From a virus, in IMG/VR virus record IMGVR_UViG_3300031576_001302, positions 1 to 31,516 of that record: DNA of 31,516 nt; one strand, given 5' to 3'. Of the stretch, positions 7,387 to 13,813 are shown piece after piece; the first letter of the stretch is position 1; every line of letters starts with the position of its first letter. A program made the position numbers and the translations under genes. The notes beneath the pieces are model-generated. The model was given only the letters and a program-made list of their open reading frames with translations, searched no databases and had not been told where the DNA came from.

Positions 7387-8099
7387 TAATAAACAGGAAT
7401 TAAATATGTGCTGCCGGAAGAAGATTTTATCAACAGCCACTTTATTGGCTCACTTAAATAAACTTCGCCGGAAGTTCCATAGTAATTTTGCAAAGTTACT
7501 GCTGGCGTTATGCTGGGTGCACTCCCGTCAGAAAGAACCGGCGGAACGCTGAAAGTCCATTCTCCGACTATTGTCTCATCTTGTACTAAATTAGCATAGC
7601 CCGTTAATGAATCGAGTGTTGCATAATCAGCCAGCACTGTTGTCAAAACATAATCAGCCAGCTCCGTACTCAACTGTGAAGCGGTTATGTAATCCGATAA
7701 ATCGGTTGTCTTGCTTCCCAGAAGTTCCATGTCGTCACCATACATCACCTGCGACCATGCCGAATCGGATGACGTGCACCGGAAAATTTTCTTACCGTAA
7801 AATCCGAACTTCAAGCTCCTGCCCGGCTTAATCACGAAATAAGTTTTTGCATCTCGCACCGAAGAATCTTTTTTTGCAAACCAAACTTTCAAATCAATCA
7901 AAGCTGATTCGTTTGTAATCACACCTTTGGTTTTACTGCCGGTTACATACGGCACACTCACTGTATCAAACCGTGTAGTCTTAACATACTTCGCTGTCGC
8001 CGAATCCTGGTACGGTTGTAATTGTGCAAATGCACCCTGTGAAATAAAAAAGAGCATCAGTAACAATACCGATGCTCCGAAATTTTTGTGAAGTTTCAA
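7386..8099 (-). CDS. Exported fibre-like protein with signal peptide
   Basis: 237 residues. The signal peptide ends AFA|QLQPY. The C-terminal half has fibre-type sequence: LADYVLTTVLADYATLDSL, a heptad-like repeat often seen in trimeric fibres, then QDETIVGEWTFS, which recalls the NETITGxWTFS words of tail fibres, and a final WLLIKSSSGSTYLIPVY. This makes it a fibre or receptor-binding candidate. The signal peptide is not expected for a protein added to tails in the cytoplasm. It overlaps the next gene by one base. It lies downstream of the tail tube gene. Confidence 0.6.
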   Translation of the reverse strand: MKLHKNFGASVLLLMLFFISQGAFAQLQPYQDSATAKYVKTTRFDTVSVPYVTGSKTKGVITNESALIDLKVWFAKKDSSVRDAKTYFVIKPGRSLKFGFYGKKIFRCTSSDSAWSQVMYGDDMELLGSKTTDLSDYITASQLSTELADYVLTTVLADYATLDSLTGYANLVQDETIVGEWTFSVPPVLSDGSAPSITPAVTLQNYYGTSGEVYLSEPIKWLLIKSSSGSTYLIPVY

Positions 8100-8126
8100 A
8101 TTAAATTCCTTTCAGTTTATATCGGC

Positions 8127-8657
8127 TTATTTATCTTTTTCAATTGCTAAAGTTAAATCTACGGGGTCACTTTCTCCGTCCGGGTAGAATTTCATTTTCA
8201 ATTTTAAAACTCTTTCCTTGTCTTTATTGAAAACTAAACTCGGAGTATCAATTACCTTTGCCCGCATTGCAATGAATCGGTAAAATTTAGTTTTATCCGC
8301 AAGCTGGGGAACGAGATATTTGAACTTAATAAACTCAACGCTAAGAATTGCATTGCCATAAATTCTAAAGACATCTTTATTCGGGTCGGTTGTATCAATG
8401 TCAGCAGGGTCAATTCCTAAAGATATTGCGAGGTTTCTAAATAAACCGGATTCAACAAGAGTAATGTCGAATGTCAACTCTCTGCCGATAATGTACGAAG
8501 TCCACGGGTCAATTATTTGGTCAACCTCGATGTCAAGAATTTTAGTTTTCGAATTGAGTGCACCATCTCTGCATCCGCCTACATCAACATAATCGTTATC
8601 CTCTGGAGTCTGCAGCCAAAGACTTCCGGCTCCTATTTCAACATTATTGGGGTTCAT
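8127..8657 (-). CDS. Major tail (tube) protein
   Basis: 176 residues, no signal peptide, mixed beta-rich character. The N-terminus (VEIGAGSLWLQ, YVDVGGCRDGAL) resembles the start of tube proteins of non-contractile tails, where a GxLW strand is followed by DVG and a loop. The C-terminal part ends KLKMKFYPDGESDPVDLTLAIE, another tube-like strand. Located after the neck genes and before chaperones and tape measure, as expected. Family assignment is from layout and style, not from a decisive motif. Confidence 0.65.
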   Translation of the reverse strand: MNPNNVEIGAGSLWLQTPEDNDYVDVGGCRDGALNSKTKILDIEVDQIIDPWTSYIIGRELTFDITLVESGLFRNLAISLGIDPADIDTTDPNKDVFRIYGNAILSVEFIKFKYLVPQLADKTKFYRFIAMRAKVIDTPSLVFNKDKERVLKLKMKFYPDGESDPVDLTLAIEKDK

Positions 8658-8675
8658 TGTTAAATCTCCTTTTTT

Positions 8676-8700
8676 GTCATACCCGTGAAAACGGGTATCT
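8676..8700. repeat. ATACCCGT...ACGGGTAT stem-loop repeat
   Basis: Perfect hairpin arms ATACCCG/CGGGTAT around TGAAAA, in the leader of the tube gene. Member of the family with copies at 6464, 10220 and 13062. Confidence 0.85.
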
Positions 8701-8717
8701 TAGTTTTTATTACTTCT

Positions 8718-9224
8718 TTATGGCTTTCGATACAAAACAACGCTTCCTTTTACCACAGTGTTCTCCGAATTATCCGCCACGCCTTTGCAAGTGAATGCTA
8801 AATATCGCATCGGCAAGCCGTTCCATTTATTTAAGATTGTATCGTTAATCGGTTTTCCTGTGTAAGTTCCGGTTGTATCCCAAGTCTGGCTCAGCGTCCA
8901 AAGTGTAGTGTCGCTTGAGTTGAAATTTGAGAGATACGAATTGATTGTAAAATTCTTCACCGTTCCCGCAGTCGCCTTGAACGTAATTGTCACAAGGTAA
9001 TCTGCATACGGCAGAATATTTATAAGATTCGTTTTCGCTCTAAGCAGCGAATCGCTTGAGAAGATTACCGTAAAGTCGTAAACCATACATCCGTTCACCT
9101 GCGGTGCCGAAGATGTTACGGTTACGCTTGTCTGCGAAATTGTTTCCTGCTCTGTAACAACGAATGTTGCTAAGAACATCACAATCAGCATGAAGCTTTT
9201 AAAAATTCCTGTTAGTGTTTTCAT
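8718..9224 (-). CDS. Exported beta-rich protein, unknown
   Basis: 168 residues. A hydrophobic N-terminus (SFMLIVMFLATFVV) is followed by TIS|QTSVTV, a likely signal peptide with Gln at +1. The mature part is Thr/Ser-rich with alternating strands (VTVTSSAP, VYDFTVIF, YLVTITFKATAG) and no charged helix, like an immunoglobulin-type or fibre-like module. It lies between the tail terminator candidate and the tube gene. A decoration or adhesin-like surface protein is possible. No family recognised. An AGGAGA ribosome site precedes the start. Confidence 0.5.
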   Translation of the reverse strand: MKTLTGIFKSFMLIVMFLATFVVTEQETISQTSVTVTSSAPQVNGCMVYDFTVIFSSDSLLRAKTNLINILPYADYLVTITFKATAGTVKNFTINSYLSNFNSSDTTLWTLSQTWDTTGTYTGKPINDTILNKWNGLPMRYLAFTCKGVADNSENTVVKGSVVLYRKP

Positions 9225-9255
9225 TTTTTCTCTCCTTATGGTTTAAAGTTTTTTT

Positions 9256-9693
9256 TTATTTCGCTGATGTTACTTTCACTGAAATCTGGTTCATCAGAAC
9301 CGGCACACTTTCAATCATCACAAAATCTATCTCGCCCTTCTCGAAGCTCACACTCGCAATTTTATTCGCATCTCTGGCTCTTGTTGCAAGCTCGCCAATC
9401 ACATCGTTGCATTTATTCATCAGGTCATCCTGAAAATCTTTATACTGCTCTTCCGTCATCTCGTTCGTGTTCTTCGCTTCTGTGAACACGCCGACTTCGT
9501 AAGCTTCGCTCTGTGATGACTGCGGTGCATTTGAAGCTGCATGGCTGTAATCGAACGGCTGCGATTCGCAAACAACAGCCGGAAACTTTTTGATTGGCAG
9601 TATCGAGGTCCGGCTCAAATGCTCTATCCATCCTAACGCACCTTCATCTTTCGCATCCTGCAGAGCTTTGATTATGTATTCTTGTCCGTTCAT
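9256..9693 (-). CDS. Putative tail terminator / minor tail protein
   Basis: 145 residues, no membrane segment. Start ATG overlaps the stop of the gp10-like gene by four bases (ATGA). In siphophage gene order the protein after the gp10-like one and before the tube is usually the tail terminator, and the size fits. The sequence (FPAVVCESQPFDYSHAASN, ASVSFEKGEIDFVMIESVPVLMNQISVKVT) ends in strands as terminators do. No decisive motif, so the role is from position. Confidence 0.5.
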   Translation of the reverse strand: MNGQEYIIKALQDAKDEGALGWIEHLSRTSILPIKKFPAVVCESQPFDYSHAASNAPQSSQSEAYEVGVFTEAKNTNEMTEEQYKDFQDDLMNKCNDVIGELATRARDANKIASVSFEKGEIDFVMIESVPVLMNQISVKVTSAK

Positions 9694-10214
9694 GCAATCT
9701 TAATCTGTGAAAAAGTGCTCGCAATAAAATCTATATTCTGGTTCAGTGCCATCCGCAAAAACGGTAATCCTTGAGTTCCTTTCCTGGCAATCTTTCTGGC
9801 AATCAAAAATGCGATTGCTCTTGTCTGCTGCTCAAGTGCGTTTGCATTCTTGCTTTTCCGCATCGCTCTCAAACTTGCCGGCTTATTTTTTATTTTCAAT
9901 AAGCCCTTTTGAACAACCCACTTTTGTACCGCTTCAATCGGCGGAAAATGCGGCTTCGTTCCTTCGTGCCTGAAAATCGAGTATGGCACATTCGCTCCGG
10001 CTCCCACAATTCCCAAAATCTTTCCCGCTTCTCTCGTAACTTCGTATCCTATGTTCCTCATCAGCTCACCGCGTGCCACCGCTTTATTATCCCTGATTAT
10101 CGTCTTTGCATCTCCGCTCAGTTTTTCACAGACCAACCGCATCGCTCGTTCAAGCTCGTTGCTCACCGAATCAAAAATCTTGTCAATGTTATCGGTTATT
10201 GTCCAGCTGCTCAT
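9690..10214 (-). CDS. HK97 gp10-like neck / virion morphogenesis protein
   Basis: 174 residues. Contains the signature of this family: VPYSIFRHEGTKPHFPPIEA, where the FRHEGTK.H.PP words are typical, then QKWVVQKGL, a basic middle, AFLIARKIARKGTQGLPFLR and a helical end. It forms the joint between head and tail. The position after the connector and before the terminator candidate agrees. A GGGAAT repeat hairpin lies in the spacer just upstream (10220-10245). Confidence 0.85.
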   Translation of the reverse strand: MSSWTITDNIDKIFDSVSNELERAMRLVCEKLSGDAKTIIRDNKAVARGELMRNIGYEVTREAGKILGIVGAGANVPYSIFRHEGTKPHFPPIEAVQKWVVQKGLLKIKNKPASLRAMRKSKNANALEQQTRAIAFLIARKIARKGTQGLPFLRMALNQNIDFIASTFSQIKIA

Positions 10215-10219
10215 CTTAT

Positions 10220-10245
10220 GTCATTCCCGCGAAAGCGGGAATCCA
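10220..10245. repeat. ATTCCCGC gaaa GCGGGAAT stem-loop repeat
   Basis: Perfect 8-bp stem with a GAAA tetraloop, in the short spacer between the connector and gp10-like genes. Member of the family at 6464, 8676 and 13062. Next to it at 10258-10283 lies a GTTTCAC/GTTTTAC simple repeat. Confidence 0.85.
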
Positions 10246-10288
10246 TTTTATAAATCTTTCGTTTCACGTTTCACGTTTTACTTTTCAC

Positions 10289-10729
10289 TTAAATTGCAAT
10301 CATCTTCACATCCGGGGTGCTCACTCTGTCATTCGCATCATCTTCGTTCACGTCTATTACAGGGCTGAATTCCGCAAGAATCTTTTCTCCCGTATCTCTG
10401 TATCGCTCTACAATCCGGTCAACATCGTTCTCGCTCAGCATCTCGGCTCTGCCGTCACCCGTTCCCGTGGCTTTCACAATTCCGTTGCCGGTGGAGCTTG
10501 TGTTTATTACCGGGATTAAATATGAAAGAACAAAATAACTTTCTGCTGTCTGAATTTTTTTATAATCATCGGTATCAACCAGTCCAAGAATCTCCTCATA
10601 CCTTTCTTCGGTGATAAATTTTACAACGTCAATCTGTGCAGTGAAAAAATGCGGGTCAATCTTATCTTCACCAACCTTTGCAAGATTTCCGAGCGTCCTT
10701 ACCGAATCTATTGTTGCGAAATTATCCAT
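10289..10729 (-). CDS. Putative head-tail connector / head completion protein
   Basis: 146 residues from the ATG at 10729 (MDNFATIDSV). An in-frame upstream start at 10768 would add residues encoded by the tRNA gene, so I reject it. The sequence is helical and acidic (FITEERYEEILGLVDTDDYKKIQTAESYFVLSYLIPVIN), matching the head-completion adaptor style: a helical bundle with an extended loop (NTSSTGNGIVKATGTG). The position directly after the capsid gene supports this. The start codon lies 7 bases after the tRNA 3' end, so tRNA processing would leave this message nearly leaderless. Confidence 0.6.
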   Translation of the reverse strand: MDNFATIDSVRTLGNLAKVGEDKIDPHFFTAQIDVVKFITEERYEEILGLVDTDDYKKIQTAESYFVLSYLIPVINTSSTGNGIVKATGTGDGRAEMLSENDVDRIVERYRDTGEKILAEFSPVIDVNEDDANDRVSTPDVKMIAI

Positions 10730-10735
10730 CTCTTG

Positions 10736-10808
10736 TAGCGGATACAGGATTCGAACCTGTGACCTCATGGTTATGAGCCATGCGAGCTGCCAACTGCTCT
10801 AATCCGCA
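10736..10808 (-). tRNA. tRNA-Met (CAU), initiator-like
   Basis: A 73-nt cloverleaf: acceptor TGCGGAT/ATCCGCT with bases 1 and 72 both T (unpaired), D-stem GAGC/GCTC, anticodon stem CATGG/CCATG with loop CTCATAA, variable AGGTC, T-arm ACAGG-TTCGAAT-CCTGT, discriminator A. CCA is not encoded (CAA follows). Two initiator hallmarks are present: no 1-72 pair and a purine-pyrimidine 11-24 pair. The three G-C pairs of initiator anticodon stems are reduced to two, with T29-A41. It sits 8 bases after the capsid stop, inside the late operon. Confidence 0.93.
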
Positions 10809-10816
10809 AATCTCTC

Positions 10817-11731
10817 CTAATTTTTCTTCGCCATTACAATCGCTTTGCTGATAGCGTAGTTCGAATCGACTTCTGCAGTAACTACATAATCGGTTGCTCT
10901 CATCTTTGCCTGACGCTGTGATTCGGCAGTCATCGACAATCCGAACCCCACTGCAAAATTCTTCGTCAGGGTATGGATGATTCTTGTATCCGGCATCTTT
11001 GAAACTTTTACAAGCTTGATGCCTTCAAAGAATAAAGCTATCTTGCCGGTTGCCGACTGGTCACCGAGCAAGGTGTTCTTCTCAGCAAGCTCTCTCTGGT
11101 ATTTGCGGTAATTCTTCGGTGAAAGATAAATACGAAGCAAATCTTCATCCTGTGCAAAGTCGCTCGGCATTACCTCAACTAAACTTGCAAAAACATCTTT
11201 CATTTTGTCATCTTCAACGAAAGCAATATCGTCGTTTGCGTTTGCATCAGCAACAATTTTCACAAGAATACCGTCATGGATGTTTAAGAAATCTTTGTCG
11301 GCTCCAACATCGGCAATATCGCCGTTGATTGCCAGGTCAACTACGTCAAGCATGAAACGCTTTGAAAACATTTGATTGATGAGCGTCGATGCCTGCTCTC
11401 TTGTAATGTTTCTGCGTAAAAACTTGTCAGTTATTTGGTAATATAGAACAGCTTCTTTCGGAGTAAGCTGGCGTCTCGGAATTGTCACTCCGGTTTTTGT
11501 CGTGAACTCTTCGCCTTCAACTCCTTTGCGAAGCAATCGGCTGGCAACTTCGATGACATCGATGTTCATCGTGCTTGCAGTTACTTCCTCAACCTGGAAC
11601 TCTTCCTGCAGAAGATTGGTCTGCTCAATTCCCGATTCAATAAACGCCTCTCGCTCTTCCGGTGAAAGCTGTCCGCCTGTGCCGGTTGTGATTGCGTCTT
11701 TCTGTATTTGGATGATTTCTTCGTTTGTCAT
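10817..11731 (-). CDS. Major capsid protein
   Basis: 304 residues. Follows the protease-scaffold gene and precedes the connector, the usual place. The N-terminus (GGQLSPEEREAFIESGIEQTNLLQEEF) is a helical arm of the kind removed or ordered during head maturation in P2/Mu-like capsids. The central part has HK97-fold features: DKFLRRNITREQASTLINQMFSKRFMLDVVDLAINGD as the spine helix, NIHDGILVKI, and a C-terminal GIKLVKVSKMPDTRIIHTLTKNFAVGFG strand pair. A GGAGAAAAAAAA ribosome site precedes the ATG. Confidence 0.85.
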   Translation of the reverse strand: MTNEEIIQIQKDAITTGTGGQLSPEEREAFIESGIEQTNLLQEEFQVEEVTASTMNIDVIEVASRLLRKGVEGEEFTTKTGVTIPRRQLTPKEAVLYYQITDKFLRRNITREQASTLINQMFSKRFMLDVVDLAINGDIADVGADKDFLNIHDGILVKIVADANANDDIAFVEDDKMKDVFASLVEVMPSDFAQDEDLLRIYLSPKNYRKYQRELAEKNTLLGDQSATGKIALFFEGIKLVKVSKMPDTRIIHTLTKNFAVGFGLSMTAESQRQAKMRATDYVVTAEVDSNYAISKAIVMAKKN

Positions 11732-11756
11732 TTTTTTTTCTCCTTTGAGAATAATT

Positions 11757-11963
11757 TTAGTTTACTACCGCAGGTGCTGATGAAATCCACGGAAAAGATT
11801 TCTTTACTTTATCATCTTTGCCTTCACCATCATCTTTGTTCTGCTGGCTTCCCTTGGAAGCAGTTTCCAAAGCTGCCTTCTCGGCTTTCAGCTTTTCGAT
11901 TTCTTCGTCTTTCGCTTTGATAGCTGCATCATGCTCGGCTTTTTTTACGTCTGTGTTTTCCAT
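11757..11963 (-). CDS. Nested scaffold protein from an internal start
   Basis: Inside the protease gene, AAGGAG lies 8 bases before an in-frame ATG at 11963. The resulting 68-residue product is the C-terminal coiled coil of the protease gene (VKKAEHDAAIKAKDEEIEK then LKAEKAALETASKG). Many phages make a free scaffold this way from the protease frame. The ribosome site is good, which is rare by chance in an internal position, but expression is not shown. Confidence 0.5.
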   Translation of the reverse strand: MENTDVKKAEHDAAIKAKDEEIEKLKAEKAALETASKGSQQNKDDGEGKDDKVKKSFPWISSAPAVVN

Positions 11964-12854
11964 ATTCATAACTCCTTTAATTGACTTTTGTAATTTCTCT
12001 TTTGATGCGGCTGATTTTTCCGCAAGCTCAAGCAAGCTGTTCAATGCATCGACTGCTGCCTGTACTTTTTTCGCACTCGCGGATGATAAAACTTTTCCCG
12101 CTTTGGCAACTTTTTCAATTTCCGCTTTTGCAACATCAATCGTTTCTACTTTGGCTTTAAAATCATCGGCAACTTTGAGCATTTCAGTTTTGCGTTCATC
12201 CAAACTTAACAAGTCACTATAAACTACATTCCACATCTCGCCGTTCAAAGCATCAACGCAGGTGGTCAGTTGCATTTTATTGTATCGCTCTTCGAAACTC
12301 TTAATTAATTCAGCGTGCTCATCTTCACCTGTGAAAAATTTCTTAACATGCGACATAAAACTTTTTTCTGACTTGGATTCATCTTCAACTCTTTCGGCAG
12401 TTCCGTATAAAGAAAATCCGGTGAACGTTCCGTCTTTTACACTCTTCTTGATTCCCTCGTTCTCCACTTTCACTGCAATCACCCACGCATCTTTATCTTT
12501 TGCATCTTTAAAATATTCATGTCCTTTATTTATGAACGATTCTACAATCGTGCAGCCGTCAACCACGTTAAGGTTATGCTGCGTGTCCATCGCTTTAATC
12601 GTGTTCGACTGTGAGAGAAAACCATGAGCAGCTTTTTCCACAGTCTCGGTTGACATAAAGTCGCCGTGTGCATCTTCATCGTTGGGTGAGTAAACAACAC
12701 CGTAAACAATTCCTTTTTCTGCATCGTATTTTCTGATGGGCACAAACGAACTGAATTCATTTCCACCGGCTTTCATAATAAAAGTTCGCATGTTCGCACC
12801 TTTATCTACAAAAGAAATCAGTGATACTTTTACATTTTTCAATTCATTCATCAC
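11757..12854 (-). CDS. XkdF-like prohead protease with C-terminal scaffold
   Basis: 365 residues. The N-terminal domain (about 35-155) fits XkdF-type serine proteases: GVVYSPNDEDAHGDFMS, VEKAAHGFL, DTQHN with the likely catalytic His93, a VVDG...IVESFI strand, WVIAVKV, and GTFTGFSLYG with the likely nucleophile Ser148. The C-terminal half is a Lys/Glu/Ala-rich coiled coil (about 225-345) serving as scaffold. The protease would cut scaffold and capsid arms in the prohead. First gene of the leftward late operon, with a 130-base structured leader. An internal ribosome site may give the scaffold alone. Confidence 0.85.
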   Translation of the reverse strand: MMNELKNVKVSLISFVDKGANMRTFIMKAGGNEFSSFVPIRKYDAEKGIVYGVVYSPNDEDAHGDFMSTETVEKAAHGFLSQSNTIKAMDTQHNLNVVDGCTIVESFINKGHEYFKDAKDKDAWVIAVKVENEGIKKSVKDGTFTGFSLYGTAERVEDESKSEKSFMSHVKKFFTGEDEHAELIKSFEERYNKMQLTTCVDALNGEMWNVVYSDLLSLDERKTEMLKVADDFKAKVETIDVAKAEIEKVAKAGKVLSSASAKKVQAAVDALNSLLELAEKSAASKEKLQKSIKGVMNMENTDVKKAEHDAAIKAKDEEIEKLKAEKAALETASKGSQQNKDDGEGKDDKVKKSFPWISSAPAVVN

Positions 12855-12927
12855 ACAAAATTAAAGCTACTATAATAGAGCCGTTAGAGTTTTTTTATCC
12901 TATAATATAAAAATGCCAGTAAATTTT

Positions 12928-12954
12928 ATTGCGAGCGAAGTGAAGCAACCTCAG
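12928..12954. repeat. ATTGCGAGCGAAG... repeat in late operon leader
   Basis: ATTGCGAGCGAAGTGAAGCA followed by ACCTCAG. Related to the repeats at 4216, 4381 and 15078. It lies between the late control dyad and the protease start. Confidence 0.65.
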
Positions 12955-12960
12955 AGAGGT

Positions 12961-12991
12961 CATGTCAAAAAGTTCTCATACTTTCGACATG
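12961..12991. promoter_or_regulatory. Long dyad, candidate late-activator site
   Basis: CATGTCAAAAAGT (12961-12973) and ACTTTCGACATG (12980-12991) are inverted copies around TCTCAT, one mismatch or gap apart. A third half-site CGACATAAAAAAAG lies at 13015-13028. The dyad is about 107 bases upstream of the first late gene and just after the terminator of the accessory operon. In Mu, Mor and C bind imperfect dyads at the middle and late promoters. A similar role for the Mor-like protein at 26870 is an inference. No strong -35 box is visible nearby, as expected for an activated promoter. Confidence 0.45.
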
Positions 12992-13020
12992 AAAAAAAGA
13001 TGTGTTTATTTAATCGACAT

Positions 13021-13048
13021 AAAAAAAGCCCCGTGTGTTCGGAGCTTT
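13021..13048 (-). terminator. Rho-independent terminator
   Basis: On the minus strand the RNA is AAAGCUCCG-aacaca-CGGGGCUUU followed by more U (seven in total). It ends the accessory operon (lipoprotein and zinc ribbon, 13089-13763) and insulates it from the late operon. The A-run on the other side could make it work in both directions. Confidence 0.85.
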
Positions 13049-13061
13049 GAGAAAAATATTT

Positions 13062-13087
13062 GTCATTCCTGCGAAAGCAGGAATCCA
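13062..13087. repeat. ATTCCTGC gaaa GCAGGAAT stem-loop repeat
   Basis: Perfect 8-bp stem with a GAAA loop, just after the zinc ribbon gene and before the terminator. Same family as 10220, 8676 and 6464. Confidence 0.85.
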
Positions 13088-13088
13088 G

Positions 13089-13280
13089 TTATTGCAGTTT
13101 CATTTTGCAATTCGGACAGAACTTTTCTTCCTGTTTTTTCGCAATGAAAATAAAGTAGGCAAGAGGGAAGCAGGTTATTGTTAAAAATATAGTGAGAATT
13201 ATTTGACCTGTTGAATATTTTTTCTTGATGATTGGCACAACTTCCTGATGACAATACGGACATGTGATTGAGGGATTCAA
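13089..13280 (-). CDS. LITAF-like membrane zinc-ribbon protein
   Basis: 63 residues. The TTG start follows the lipoprotein stop codon with no gap (TAATTG). CPYC near the N-terminus and CPNC near the C-terminus are split by a hydrophobic segment (IILTIFLTITCFPLAYFIFI). That layout, a zinc ribbon halved by a membrane-dipping helix, is the layout of LITAF-type domains, although the usual HxCPxC His is not present. It would sit at the inner face of the membrane. As a gene next to the repressor, likely expressed in the lysogen, it may alter the host envelope or block other phages. That role is a guess. Confidence 0.55.
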   Translation of the reverse strand: MNPSITCPYCHQEVVPIIKKKYSTGQIILTIFLTITCFPLAYFIFIAKKQEEKFCPNCKMKLQ

Positions 13281-13763
13281 TTACCAGTCACTTTTAGTTG
13301 ACATAGCTTTCGTAATATCATTCACCAATTTATCAAATTCTTTTTTAGCAGCTATGTGTACTCGTTCGGTTTGCGAGATGCCTGTTACTTCTTGCCCGTC
13401 TGAAGGATTGATTGGCATTACATTTGTAAAAGAAAATTTTGCTCTGTTGTCTTTCATGTCTATCGTCAAAGTAAATCCAAGATTACCATTCAGAATATTC
13501 CCAAAGTTCACATCAAGAATTATGCCTTTTGCAATTATTGTTCCTGCGGTTTTGTCCTGATAATCAATCACCTGTTTCCCTGAACGGAAATTTTGAGTAA
13601 TCCACTTCATACTTCTATCAAATAAATCTTCTTTCTTAATGTCAGAAAAATCTTTTATGTATTCATGCTTCGTTTGTTCACTCGTTGCTTCCTTGCTGCT
13701 CGCACATCCTGAAAAATATATGATTGAAAATAATGCCAGCAAGAGTAACGTAATTTTTTTCAT
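13281..13763 (-). CDS. Prophage lipoprotein (DUF4468-like)
   Basis: 160 residues. A lipoprotein signal peptide is clear: MKK, hydrophobic run, FSGC with the lipid-bearing Cys20, then Ala-Ser-Ser. The mature part (DLFDRSMKWITQNFRSGKQVIDYQDKTAGTIIAKG then LTIDMKDNRAKFSFTNV) matches the style of DUF4468-type lipoproteins with a TBP-like fold, common in Bacteroidota. It is translated with the zinc ribbon gene, next to the repressor and on the same strand. Such genes are often expressed from the prophage and act on the host surface. Confidence 0.65.
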   Translation of the reverse strand: MKKITLLLLALFSIIYFSGCASSKEATSEQTKHEYIKDFSDIKKEDLFDRSMKWITQNFRSGKQVIDYQDKTAGTIIAKGIILDVNFGNILNGNLGFTLTIDMKDNRAKFSFTNVMPINPSDGQEVTGISQTERVHIAAKKEFDKLVNDITKAMSTKSDW

Positions 13764-13813
13764 TTTAACCTCCTTTAGGTTTTTAGATTATAATTTAATT
13801 TGAAAAAACTTTC

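Noticed and set aside
9440-9631. Minus-strand frame inside the tail terminator gene
   Set aside because: Arg/Cys-rich out-of-frame translation, typical of shadow frames.
10730-10768. N-terminal extension of the connector gene through the tRNA
   Set aside because: The added residues are only a translation of the tRNA gene. The ATG at 10729 gives a normal start.
13063-13263. Alternative frame over the zinc ribbon gene
   Set aside because: Overlaps the CxxC protein in another frame, lacks a ribosome site, and has no recognisable order.
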